A DNA stretch of 55,079 bases from Diaporthe sp. PMI_573 (taxonomy: Eukaryota > Ascomycota > Sordariomycetes > Diaporthales > Diaporthaceae). Position numbers and translations under genes: made by a program. The notes beneath the pieces are model-generated. The model was not told the origin of the DNA. It did not search any database and saw nothing but the letters and a program-made list of their open reading frames with translations. Positions within the stretch are counted from its first letter, which is position 1. Every line of letters starts with the position of its first letter. Below are positions 20,521 through 32,526 of the stretch, piece by piece. The stretch covers positions 1 through 55,079 of the forward strand of contig JAJTUP010000169.1 in assembly GCA_021399435.1 (NCBI GenBank). The letters are read 5' to 3'.

Positions 20521-23500
20521 AGACGCACTGAAAATATATCTTCAGACATGAACAACGAACTTTTTACAACCCATCCGGCCAGCAACACTAGCACCAGCAC
20601 GGTCAACACCGCAAAATCCGATATCATATGCTGTCTCGGAAACGAAGACAGCGCTGTTATATGCGGTGGCACGGAGGCAGTAGAAGCAAGCAGCAACTCG
20701 TCTGCGGCATCCATATTTGTCAAGGATTACGAAGGTGTGGATACTGGCTTCTACACGAGGCTAAGGCCACCTCCATTTTCAAAAACTCCCAACCTGCCGT
20801 TTGATGTGCCACTTCCCTGACAGGGCCGGTCGTCGCTGGGTCTGCGTGGGAAGCCGCGCGGCAAAGCTACCCTGCCTTGGTACAGTCCTTCCCGGGCGAC
20901 CGACGCCTGACGAACCGCAGAGTCGCGCAACTGGCAAGCTGACCCTTAATACTTTCTTCGAGCAGTACTTCGGGCTTACAGTAAAAGTAGGAAGGCACTC
21001 TATAACCCTGATGCCTACCAATCCCTCATACAGAGCCTACAAATATGATTCTGCTTAACTTAAAACCATTTCGCCATGCAGGCAGCCTACACTTAACAAA
21101 ATCTAGCATTCAACGTCTCTTTACCGCCGAAATCATGTGAAATATCAAATCCTACAGAATTCCACGAGAAGTCAGTCTAATGATAATAGAATACGCCCAC
21201 CGTTTCCCTTCTCGCCAAGGATGGGGAGGCGTACTTATTGCCACTGGGGCAGTTGACGGAGCGCCTTGAAGAAGCCATCCTCGAGCTGCAGGCAGTTTGG
21301 CGTGGTCGCCTCCCGGTTCTTACGTATCTCAGAACAAAGCCGGGACGAGGAGTCATAAAAGTGCCACCCAAAACCACTTCCGTCTCATTGCATCTGGAAC
21401 TCGGGTCCCTTTGCGGAGTTTAGCATGAGCATGATCAAGTAATGACAAGCGCTCATATCCTTTACTGAAAGATTTGGTACAGGCAAGAAGCCACCTGCAG
21501 CGCACCTTAAATTCGAAACGTTGAAAATGATCATTTGGGGTATGCCTGGTATAGGTCACAAATCAACCCATGCTGCTCGGCCTCACTAACGAACGCTGCC
21601 CTCAAGAACATACTACGGACAGTGCTGTTCTAATACCTACATCTCTGTTTTCGGTGTCCTAAGTGACCAACATGCAGTCCACAGCACTGTCAGCTACCAA
21701 CTGGTATAATAATTCGACAAATCTTTGGCGACTTCTTTTTTTTAGCTGGGTGGCTATGAGGAGCGTCACACAGGACGATTCGAAGAAGCTGGAAGCATTA
21801 GAGAGGGGACCTGGATGAACAAGTAGTCGATGTAAAGCTCGCCGACAAGAACTCCGGCTTCGTTTGCTTGGTTGGGATCATTTCCAAAAGGACCTTTGAT
21901 CGTCGTGGGAGATACGAAAGTGGTATTCCTAGCACTGGCACATCAGCGGCTTTTGTGCAGACACCATATCCGATGACGAATAGTCGAAGTTATGCTGGCT
22001 CTAAATAGATTCACTCGTGAATCTAAAAATCATTCGAATACTCTATTGTGATCCCAGAATGACAGAAGTGGCCCTCCGCACTCTTACGTTTCCCTCCTAC
22101 TTGACGTATGCATCATTTGAGAAAGCGCCCGAATGGCACCCCGGTGTTATCTCAATTTAGGCCGTTTCTCTGTGGCCATTTCGCAGTGTTGAGCATTTCG
22201 CTGTGACAAGCGCATTTCGCTGTAGCTATTTGAATATAAAACTTTAGCATATTGGATTTAATACGCTATACCTATTTTCACCCTGCACTATCCAGCAGCC
22301 CGGCTGCTGGACAGTTACCCCATTTCATCAGGCCCGTTAACGTGGCCGTTTCCGGGTGCCTTTTCCTTCAGTGGCCTAGCTATCGGCCAACGTACCTAAA
22401 ACTCTGTCACAACTCTTAATATTATAATTACAAGTCGAGCTGAAAGTGGACGTCCCAATAATAAACCGACCTAGCAACTTTTGCTAGGTGTGCTTACTGG
22501 TCAATTGCACTTGGAGATCTTCAACGCGGAACTGACGAAGCAAATCTATCCAAGCTTCGGCTCTCATTAAATGACATCCAGTGGTCTCCATCATGTGAAA
22601 TAGCATGTTGACATTGATATTCGGGATGCGCACTCTCTAGACACGAGTCCCGAGCACAAGGTTAAATAAAGTCCTGTTTGGGGTTGAGGATGCTTGCCCC
22701 GACAGAGGTATGGCGACCAGCAAAAGCGGAAAGCCTACCCTCCATGACTAGCATTCATCTTTCTCCCGAGTGCTTCTGTTCTGGCACGTCAGCTGTATTG
22801 TATACAGGTTCAGCTCTCAGCTAGTTGTCAGCTGGTCCATCCGGCAGACAAAGTTCTGAAGATCGAGGTGCCTTGTAGAATGCAACAACCTTGATAGTAC
22901 TCTATGGACAATTTCTACGAGCATCCATACATATCTCATGGCTTCTATGGTTATCTACGTACAGAGAAGGCCGGATTCTACGTTCAACCCGCCGCCGGCT
23001 TTACCGAGAAACGGGAGCTGATTATTGTCTCAACGACCATCTCCTACACTAATTATCGAGGCAGTCGAGAAGTTTACAAAGGGCGCACAAGTAATGGCGC
23101 ATCAGATTACTCTTTTGAAGTCAGCGCGAGACGAATCTTCGTCTGCATTGCCGTCCGCCTCAGTGATCATATGGGACCTATATCCAGTAAGACGCCGAAA
23201 GGAATAAATGCCGGGCTCATACGGATGCCATATACCTTCGGAGATGCTCAATTGGCGACGTGGTGTTTGTCGCGACGAACAACGAGCTCTTCCCGCGTTC
23301 ATCACATTTCGAGCAAAGCCAGTAGGTCTGCAACGTCCGCAAATCAGGGCTGACTTCCGTGAGGAAGAATCCATGGGCTTGAATCCAGCTCCGCCGGCCT
23401 TTGCGATTCTTGTTGGCAATATACTCCTCTGTATATACCTCTTGCAGCCGATCTGGATCGTTGGGAGGTCAGCAAGAGTCGTTCTCCCAGGTTCAGCCTT

Positions 23501-23750
23501 GATGGACGCAGCATCAAGCTGCTGTTTCAGATGCTACTCACAAAGGGACTACTTAGGTTCTGAGTCAGGTGCGACGCGTCTCGACCACGCGGGCGAACAA
23601 ACAATAAATCCGCGACACCCCTGCCGCGTCCCTGGGTTATCATTGGCGCAATCAGCTGGGAAAGGCGACACCAATTCATTACCCTACACCTTGGGCCGAT
23701 GAGCTCTGAATGGCCTCGGCACTCCCAGGGCCGTCGCACAGGAAAACCCA
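20521..23750. other. Gene-poor stretch with unsupported open frames
   Basis: About 3.2 kb. Frames at 20548-20820 (Ser/Thr-rich, 90 codons), 22904-23353 and 23208-23702 lack family signatures. The sequence at 22150-22230 repeats CATTTCGCTGT with small variations. I see no supported gene. Confidence 0.45.
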
Positions 23751-23754
23751 TAAA

Positions 23755-24900
23755 ATATAGTATGTCAAGTAAATCAAGTTTGGGGCATCATAGACTTACT
23801 TACTTGAAATAATTTGGGCGGTCAACTTACTTGACTTACTTGATATACTTGACTTGATACTTGAATTGGGGTCAGCGCTGCTACATCCACTCGACGCCTA
23901 TTCAGCCTTACTTTCAGAGGTTGACACTAACTCTTCAGCTTGTTGCTGCTGTGATGAATCGTCAACCTCGCTGGCGCTATCCTCGCCCTCCAATAGCCAT
24001 TTTGACTCAGCAAGCGTCAGCTTGTCGTCGCCTAGAGTCCCACAACCGCCATCCAGCTTACTTTCAAGGTGCGACTTAAGCAATGGATCCAGGTCCTTGA
24101 TAATGCCAGCACGGTACCAAGAGCGTAAAACCTGACAAATGGCGATAATCTCAGCATCTAGGTTTGTACGCAACCCCGAGACCATCTTGCCAGCGGCTGA
24201 AAATAACCTCTCACACTCGGCTGACATCGGCTGGATTGTCAGGAAGTCCAAGACCATCCTGGATAATCGAGGATATCTGCTTTGCTTAGTGATCCAGTAA
24301 CCAATTGGATCACGAACGTTGCCGTCGCTGACGTCACGATCCGTCTGCCACGCTTGGTACTCGTCACCAACAATAGCTGCTGCGGAGGCTGGTGTTGAGC
24401 TTGGCAGACGGCTGTTCTTCTCGAAGGGGTTGAAAAACCGAGCTCTTTCTGCTGGAGGCTCGTCGTCGCCTCTGCTGCTGCTGGTTCTAACCTCGAGATG
24501 AGCGTAATCGGACAGCCAGACGTCGGCGACCATCTCTTTTGCCTTTTCAACCCAACTAGGCTTATGAGCCCACGTTTCATCAAACCAGTCCCAACGATAG
24601 GCTGGATGGAGCGCCATAGCCGTATAGATACCCTGGCTGACAGAGATTCCAAATTTCGATCCATGGAAGTGAATGGGAAGGAGGATATGCGGAAGGTAAA
24701 AAGCTTGTCGGGCAAGTCTGTGAAAATTTAGCGGAGTAGCGCAACATATGACCAATACGTTTTGGGTGAGTAATAATTTCGAGGTCAAGGAGATAGTTAA
24801 TACACTTTAAATATCGACCAGTTGGAGCCGTCATCAAGCACAACTGTATCGCAGGCAGCGGTATTCAGACTGGTTGCTAAGATGTTCTCAGACGTCCTAA
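23755..24900 (-). pseudogene. hAT-family transposase C-terminal half with subterminal repeats
   Basis: The minus strand from about 24788 to 23898 is open and encodes hAT features. These are a middle segment (WFDETWAHKPSWVEKAKEMV) and the C-terminal dimerisation domain (LDFLTIQPMSAECERLFSAA, then MVSGLRTNLDAEIIAICQVL). Upstream, GRYLKCINYLLDLEIITHPK sits in another frame, so the copy is frameshifted, and the DDE catalytic half is missing. Downstream of the stop, 23760-23875 contains about six ACTTGA and two TCAAGTA motifs, typical of hAT subterminal repeats. Clear terminal inverted repeats and target duplications were not found. Confidence 0.82.
23760..23875. repeat. TACTTGA-type subterminal repeat cluster
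   Basis: Repeated ACTTACTTGA/TACTTGA units, and the reverse complement TCAAGTA, lie just past the transposase stop codon. They probably mark the 3' terminal region of the hAT remnant. Confidence 0.6.
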
Positions 24901-25354
24901 CCTAAACCAAATGTTCTGCCATTTCTGAGTCAAACCGCCAATTGCCCAGTAATGCTAGCTTGCGCTCTGACACGATGATTCTTGCCAAATTGAGTCGTCT
25001 CAGGTCAGCGCGACTAACCCACCCCCCCGTCCCCGGAGGCCTTTCTACCCCGGTCATCTGAATCCTATGACAGGCACGGGGAGATCGATGTACCGACGGT
25101 CTTTTGGCCCATGGGTGGCGGTGTGCGTGCCCAAATTCTCACAAGTGAGAGATTTTCTCCCGCAGGGGAGTAAGCGGGGTAGAGACACCTAGGCAGACGT
25201 TAATCGGGTTAGTGCCGTTTACCCGCACGTGACCTCAATTCACTTCGCGTCTTCCACGGACGAAAGGAGTCATTCGCCACACTCGCCCGACACTTATGCT
25301 TCACAGACTCCCAACACAAGCTTTCTATCACTGGTACATCCATGTTCCGCCTTA
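24901..25354. other. Intergenic, upstream region of the 25.4-kb gene
   Basis: GC-rich stretch including CCCACCCCCCC and ACAAGTGAGAGATTTTCTCC. No coding sequence is supported. The frame upstream of 25355 is open back to a GTG at 25229, so a longer N-terminus cannot be excluded. Confidence 0.4.
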
Positions 25355-26190
25355 ATGGATCGCAATTTGGAATCTCCGCCAGCCAGGCCATCTGCCGCGG
25401 ACCCAACGAATGACGTACTAGACCCGCAGAAGTCGCAGTTCGAGCAGTTGAAGGAACAGCACACAGCGGATCGCATGCGCCTGGACAACGAGTACGAAGC
25501 TAGGAAGGCGGAACTCGATGCACAACTGTGCCACGTGGAGGACCAATTTGGTTCGGACTTGGATCAGACCGCCCGAATGGTGCGCGAGGCTTTTGTGACG
25601 GTCCAACGGTCCTTCAGCTTAGCAGTCGCGAAACAAGTAGACCTTCACCTGAAAAAGAACGAACTACATCGCGAATATGAAGGGACGAAAACAAAGGCCG
25701 AAGCGAATCTGCTTAACAAGGTCCGAGAATTGATTACCGGTTCGGCCGCCGAGCAAAATACAACCCTTGGCTCCGTGCTTGAGGAGACGGTATCGACCTC
25801 ATCTACCATCGCGGTAAGCTTACGAGTGGATAGTTCATACCATCAATGCTGACCAACGACAATAAACAGGCCACCACTATGGACCAATCCGTGTTGCCAG
25901 CCAGATTGCATCGGATGCCTCGACCACACTACTTCAATGCGACCCGGTCTATCGAGGCCAGACCTCCCGGCGCAGACGTTCATGCGCCCACGCCTCAAAC
26001 ACTTCTGCTTACACCTTCCCGGCCAGCATCGACGCCACAAGCTTCCCCTCTCCAAACGTCAATGCCCGGAGAACTCCCGCCCCAGGATCCGACCCCCTTA
26101 GCACACATGCATAAGAAGGATTATATCACGTCAGCGCCGTCCAAACCTGCGTTGCAAGGAAAGCCGTCAAACAGAGCGATGTGCCCTTAA
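25355..26190 (+). CDS. Hypothetical coiled-coil protein, two exons
   Basis: Exons 25355-25813 and 25870-26190 encode 259 residues from the first in-frame ATG (MDRNLESPPARPSAADPTND). The 56-nt intron (GTAAGC...AACAG) joins STSSTIA to ATTMDQSVLP with frame kept. Residues about 20-140 form a charged coiled coil (FEQLKEQHTADRMRLDNEYE; LDQTARMVREAFVTVQRSFS). The C-terminal part is Pro/Ser/Thr-rich and probably disordered. No domain is recognised and there are no membrane segments. Canonical splice sites and continuous coding suggest an expressed gene of unknown function, next to an hAT relic and a hAT-disrupted gene. Confidence 0.55.
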
Positions 26191-27148
26191 TTCCATGCAA
26201 GTACTAGTAGAAAGTTCTATACCGATCCAGGGTCAAAGACCAGGGTTGCCTTCAACAATCACGTACATAGTCTGACCTTGTGTTTAAGAAACAGCTGCTT
26301 AGCAAGAAGGCACCCGCCGTGGGAGCAATATGCTGGGAGCAGAAGAGGAGAAGACAGGACATTCATATTCAACCACTCCAAAGTCAGATCAAAACTAATC
26401 CAATAGATTGATTCCCACTAAACGAGACCAGACCATGCCCCAAGCTCCTCAGATTGACTTACCATCCATTGATACCCCTGAAATAATGTTTTGAATCTCA
26501 TCTCCCTCAAATTCATGAGCTTGGACGTCGCAAACCAGAATCCCGTTGTCCCCAGAATCGCTTCGTTTCAGAGTTAACCGTCCGTTTTCGTCTACAAGGC
26601 TCGCACGGCCCAAGGTCACGCCAGGGAAACGTGGCGAGAATGCGCATAGGAACGCAGTCAAGTCCGGCACAGCAGCCCTCTTTCCAGCAATGTCATTCGT
26701 AGTTCCGTCGGCCCTCAGCTTCATAATGTCGACACGGCAGTTGAAGGCCAAGAACCGCTTGGCAAGATGTTGGTTGCTCCCGCTCAACGCTTCCAGTGGG
26801 TATTTGACTTTTAGGGTTGAGTCGGATGGCACAACAACAAAGCGCTCGAACTCCTTATGCTTGGAGAGGACGAATCTCGCGGCGCCAATGTTGAGCGCCA
26901 CGTTGAACTGATTGGAACAGATGTTTCTCTCAAGATCAAAGGTACCCTTAGATGATATCAGAAACAACCAGGGACATCGGGACTTCATAAAAGAAATGAT
27001 TTCATACGTACCAGTTGCGCATAGTACTGAATCTTACCAGCAACGCCTCTCTTGCACAGGCGCTCCACGAGTCCAGCTGATGAACCTCCAAAGAACTTAA
27101 CGCTCTTTGCATCCTTAATGATGGCGCATAGAGAGTCGAGATCGAGAT

Positions 27149-30100
27149 CCCTGATGCAGTGATGTTATTGGATTGGAGGCAATTTGGATTGGACTGGATT
27201 TGTCGGAAAATGGCTGGACTGGATTTGGGTTTCTCGAAGATTTGGACTGGATTGGATTGATTGGCAACCAGCTCCTGGAGCTCCAATGGTCTAACCTGAT
27301 AAGGCAAGAGCTAAGCCTAATTGAGTGGTCATGAGGAGTCTCCCGTCGCAGCTTGCCGTCGCAGACCACGACACGACGCGCGAACTATCGTTCCGCTATT
27401 GGGTTAACATCCAACGCGTGCAGATTGCTACGCTATTAAAAGCATGGAGGCAAACGCGTCGCTCGCGACTTCAGCAGTCCTTCTACTGTGGCAGACGTGT
27501 CTGAACAGTCCACTCACCAGCTACACCATGGCCACTATCTCCAGCTATTTCGGTGCTGCCAGCGGTCGCCGTCCTGATTCTGACAGAGTTATTCTTGCTC
27601 CAACATATATTAGTCCTCGCCCAAACGACCCCGACGGAGCCCTGATCGAACCCGACGAATTCAAGCTGAATGGGAAGCAATATGTACGCTTCTCTGTTGT
27701 GGCAAAGTCCCAAAAGCACACCAAGAAAAGGACATCAGTCGTCTGGCAGTATGGTGAAGACATACAACTCAAGCAGGACCCGACGAAGAGGTTCTGGTAC
27801 TGTTATCTGTGCGAACAGCAGCAGCGCCAACAGGGACTTCCTATTTCCGGCAAGGGCAATTGTACTGCCTTAGACCACCTGGAATCGAAACACCAAATCG
27901 ATAGGGAGACTGGTGAGCACAGACATCCAAAGCGCCACCCATCGCAGCCATCAATTGTCGACTTCAACAACATATCCACCGTTGTATTCAAACGCCGATT
28001 TGACGAGTTCAAGGAACTTCTGATTCGATGGATCGTCTATTGTCACATCGCCTTCTTTCAAATCGAGAACCTATACTTTCGCGAACTCCTCTTCTATGTT
28101 TTCCCTGGCCTGACAACACTCCTTCCAAAGGCGAGACTAGTGATTCGCAGATGGATAATAGAGGCCTTTGAGGCACGAAAGGACAACCTGCGTCAAGAAA
28201 TGCAAGCGGCCCACAGCAATATATCGATATCGTTCGATTTATGGACGTCACCGAACTATCAGGCTATCCTTGGGTGTGTCGCGCACTTTATCAACAGAAG
28301 CGGCAAGAGAAGAACGGTTGTTCTGGCTCTTCGCGAACTGGTTGGCGAACATTCAGGTGAGAATATGGCAGATGTCCTCCTACATATATTTGATGACTAC
28401 GGGATCAGTGGCCGGATCGGTTATTTCATGGCAGACAATGCAAGTTCGAGTGATGCCTGCATCGACCTGGTCCTGCAGGCTCTTTACCCGCACATGAGCA
28501 GGAAACATCGCGTACGACGACGCCTTCGGTGTTTTGGCCATATCGTCAATCTCTGCGCCCAGGCGTTTATTATGGGAAAGGATGCTGCGAAGACCTGCAA
28601 GGATCTGGACTCTGCGTATCGAGAAGGGGACTACACACGGATTCGTGAGCTGTGGAAGAAGCGCGGTGCAATTGGGAGGCTCCATAATATCGTACGATAC
28701 ATTAGAGCTAGCCCTCAACGGCGCCAATTCTTCAGATCAATACAAATTGGCGGCGATCTGGCTGCATTTGACGGATTGGAGGTAAGCCCCCTGGTGCGCG
28801 TCGCAAGGTAGTCGCGGCGTCCTACACTTCCGGTTTCAGTACTGACGTTGGAGTTTGTTGCAGCTTGTTCAAAGTCAGTCAACACGCTGGAATTCTTATT
28901 TCTTATCGATTGGACGCGCTCTTAATGTCAAAGAACGTATCCAGCTCTTCTGCGATCAATATGAGCCTCCACGAAGCGACAGAGACGTCCTGGACCAACG
29001 CCTCAGCCCACGGCAATGGGACGAACTCGGACACCTCCATGACCAACTCGAGACATTCTACGAGGCCACAGTAATGAACGAAGGCAGACAGTGGACTCTT
29101 GCAGATCATTTTCAATCGCTAGACTGGCTTATAGATGAAATCCACCTTGCTCAGCGAAAGTTTGAACAGCTCGCCGAAGACGCAATGCGGAAGTGTGGCC
29201 CGAATAGACAGGATAAGCAGAACGAATTCGACGACTATAACTGGCTTGCTGCGGCTGCAGAAGTTGCCTGGCAGAAATGCGAGAAGTACTACAACAAGGC
29301 CGATGAATCGCCCGCTTACTACGCCGCCATATCGTTGAATCCAAGACTTAAGAACCAATGGTACTATCAGGTTTGGAATGGCAGTGATGATAAGCGTGCC
29401 TGGATCCAAGCTGCTGTTGGAGCAGTTAAGGAGCTCTGGGTTGACGAATACAAAGGCAAGTTCGCCCACGGCGCGCCAGTTCCTACCCACGTCTTTAAGG
29501 CCACAGAACCGAAAGAGAATCGTTTACTTCAGTGAGAAACCACAAGCGTCTCAAACTACACCACCTCGACCCTAATTCAAGCCCCGAACTGCCCTCAACG
29601 GATTACTACAATGAGTTTATCACCGCTGACGTTATCGGCCTTAATGATGACGAGGAATTCGACCCCGTCCAGTACTGGAATGAGCGTTACCACTCGCAGA
29701 CGGACCTCGCTCGTATGGCGCTGGACGTTTTAGCCCTGCCTCCCATGTCAGATGAGTGTGAGCGCCTTTTTAGCAGCGCCAAGCTCCTCCTTACAAATCA
29801 TCGCTCACGGCTCCGGATGGACGTCATTGAAGCCAGCGAGTGCTTACGAGCTTGGTATGGTCGCCCGGAGCAGAAGGCATTTGATGACTCTGCCATCGGT
29901 TTGATGGAGGGTGAGGCAGGGAGTACAGTTGGGGCGGATGGGTTGGGTGAGGGAGAGGAAGGCGGCGAAGATGATGGAAGCGAGAAGAACATACTGGAGA
30001 CGCAAGTTGCTAGAGAACATGAGCTCCGTAGTTAGGTGGTGTCATAACCCAAGGACAAGAACAGTTCTACTCCAAGTCTGCTTATTCAGCGGCTCATTGA

Positions 30101-30235
30101 TTGTCCCAAAAGGGTAAAATATGAACTGGATCGGTTCTGGATATCCTGGAGGCTGCCTGTCCCCACGTCTGGACTGGATTGGATCGAGGCTCGGATCCAG
30201 CTCCAATCCAATCCAATAACATCACTGCCCTGATG
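27149..30235 (+). mobile_element. Nearly intact hAT transposon with terminal inverted repeats and 8-bp target duplications
   Basis: The element is 27157-30227 (3,071 bp). The left end is CAGTGATGTTATTGGATTGG; the right end is its inverted copy, ending AACATCACTG. The 8-bp direct repeat CCCTGATG flanks it at 27149-27156 and 30228-30235. Subterminal regions are rich in GGATTGGA. It encodes one transposase with a single frameshift. Perfect target duplications and matching termini point to a recent insertion. Confidence 0.95.
27444..30035 (+). pseudogene. hAT transposase, one frameshift
   Basis: Exon 1 27444-28781 and exon 2 28864-29535 are joined by an 82-nt intron (GTAAGC...TTGCAG) fusing DGLE to LVQSQSTRWNS. 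The C-terminus continues at about 29532-30035 in a shifted frame. Features in order: BED-like zinc finger (YCYLCEQQQ ... ALDHLESKHQ), SISFDLWTSPN (first catalytic Asp), IGYFMADNASSSD (second Asp), RLRCFGHIVNLCAQAF, and the dimerisation region ALPPMSDECERLFSSAKLLL ... RLRMDVIEASECLRAW. The start could also be MATISSYFG at 27528. Except for the +/-1 shift near 29510-29535 everything is open, so the protein would work only if that shift is an error or is spliced around. Confidence 0.88.
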
Positions 30236-31270
30236 CTGGCCCCGACCCTCTTAGCTTTCTCTTCCTCCTGTGCCATACGACTGCTGTACCACTTCCTGTG
30301 CTTCTCGACCCTTTCTGAATCCGTCCTGTTCATAATGTCCCGGAACTGCTTCATGTCTGCCTCAGGGAGGTCCACAAGTTCCTCATGGTCGTGAATATTC
30401 ATATTCACCACGTTGGCAAGCGAATCAAGGCTTTCAATATCTAGAAATACTTGAGCCGCCTGCTCGGCCAACGGGTGTTGTGAGATAGCACAGGAAACAG
30501 GTTTGTTGGGTGCAATGATGAAGATGTGTCAATTCTTCCAAAATGCGATGTTGCATGTATGTAGCTTGTTCTCAATAATACATGAAAAGCAGCTTCATCA
30601 TATAGCTATGTGCAGGACGTCTTTGTGCGGCTCTGCCGCACTAATCTGCCTTGCGTTTAGCCTTGTGTTGTGCCCTGTGTTCGCCTACAATTTAGCCCAA
30701 TGCATGGCCACCTTTGGTGGCCTCATCGCCCTGTTTTACAGCCCTGTCATCCCTGCAGTTGAGGGGAACCTGCAAAACTTCCAACAACGGGTCAAGTTCG
30801 GCTAGGAAATTGCCAAAACGCAAGGCCATGAACCGGCCATGTAACTCGGCATCTTCCTTTGGACCCTCACCAGGTCTGACAGCCAGTTTCAGCTAGGTAC
30901 AGGATCTGTAAGTAATGGAATCTTCTTATACAGAGTTAATATTACGTACCAGGTCCATCTCGGCCGTTCCTTTAAACTGTTGAAGATCGTCCTCGATTAG
31001 GCCATTTAGGAGAGTTTTAAACCCTTTCGACTTTTCTGCCAAAAGTTTCTCTTCCAGCAACTTTACGCATTTTGTCTGCTGCTCCGGGGTCGTGTAGAGG
31101 CCGAAGGCCACATGACGAGGCTCGATGATCCAAATGATACGTAAAGTAGGGAACTTCCGTGCCGCCTCCAATAAAACCTTCGCAGCGGCCCAGTTGTGGG
31201 AATCAGTGAGGTCGTTGTAAAAAATAAAGACGTGTTCAGGTTCAGACGACATCTTTATATTGAGATCCAT

Positions 31271-32526
31271 CTTACTGGCGGCAATAATGGACGGGTAAAG
31301 GCCGGAAAAATGCTCGCGGAGTTAGCCTTCTGTGAATGGAAACGAATTGATAGCCAACCTCTAAGAGATAGATGAGCTTTCAGGGTTGGTGAGATATGTC
31401 TGGAAATTTGTGATGTCATTTGAGTACGGTTATCCTGCTCTTTTATACTACGACGCCATTGCAAGTAAGCAGGGGTTTGTTGTTAACGCTAAGACTCGCT
31501 GAGTGCCTTGAGATACTGTACAGCCACCCTAGGCAAGCTCATAATCCTTGCCAATGTTGTTGTCCCGGATTTACTCAACCTAGCAGCAACTGACCAATTA
31601 CATATGGCGGGGATACCGTATCCGTGTTAAGTCCTATCCAATTGTCCCACCTAGATCAGGCAGCACTGGGGAAGCTTAAGCGGGTACTTTTGCATATGTA
31701 TAGTAATTATGCATTTAATCACCGACTGTATTTCGTCCGCACTTCAGAAAACATAGTATACTTCACTGCTTGCGGGGTACAGTATGGAAAAGAAGTTAAG
31801 ACGGAGAAAGTCCTGCAGGAGGCGAATGTGCAGACTCCCGGGGAACAGACACTTTGTGCGGCTGCCGTCACCTCCAGCTCCTCTAAGCCCTCCGGCGTTG
31901 GTTCGAAGGAGGACGGAGAGATGTTAGTACAGTACTTGCTAGAAGTACATCTTGGCGGTATAAATGACCCGATTCAGACCACGGGAATTGTTTGTCGTGC
32001 TGTCCACTCCGCCACCTTGTATAATTACACTTCTACATACTGTATACTGTATCAAAAACTAAAGGACTAAAGAGGATTGAATTCTGAGCGGAGAAAGGTC
32101 TAATTATCGTGGAGGGAACGAGACTGGAAGCAGTGTCTTTCCACGCCTTTGACCACACTTTGCAATGCTCTAGGTGCGGTATGGACGCAGCTCGGTACTT
32201 TGCCAGAATCAAGCTAAGTACTTGCAAAATACATTACATGTAACTACACACTTTGAATAATATAGCAATTATCATACTATACGCTACCAAACTGCATGAT
32301 TAACAAAAGTACTGTTTTTAGTTTGTAGGTACTGTACAACTAACAGGATATAAATTCGAATCGTACATACCATGAAAGAACATAGACTCATTCATTTAGC
32401 AACACCTTTTTCACTATTTCTTATACAGTAGAGCCCTCCCAAATAGATAAACATAGGTACTCTGTTTTACACACATTCATCAGATCAGCAGCGCTCAAAA
32501 TGCACATTGAAGGTATCTCAATATCC
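31271..32526. other. Intergenic, one unsupported open frame
   Basis: A plus-strand frame at 31624-32070 (148 codons, ATG not certain) has no recognisable domain. The rest is AT-rich. The 3' side of the Helitron remnant, where a helicase would be expected, ends here without one. Confidence 0.4.

Larger units (their letters stand above)
26463..31270 (-). pseudogene. Nucleoside-hydrolase-like protein gene, split by a hAT transposon
   Basis: Exons on minus: 31270-30950 (EHVFIFYNDLTDSHNWAAAK), 30892-30770 (GRFMALRFGNFLAELDPLLE), about 30535-30228 (HIFIIAPNKPVSC; AEQAAQVFLDIESLDSLANV; KRVGASIR), then after the transposon 27148-27012 (DLDLDSLCAIIKDAKSVKFF; GKIQYYAQL) and 26946-26463 (GTFDLERNICSNQFNVALNI; RFVVVPSDST). 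Removing the insert and one target duplication restores ASIR-DLDLDS in frame. The layout of an early aspartate-rich strand, GG, the N-x-FN-x-ALN-x-AA motif and VVP resembles nucleoside hydrolases, but catalytic Asp clusters are not obvious. The functional call is therefore tentative. An in-frame TGA also lies just before the third exon's HIF segment. Confidence 0.6.
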
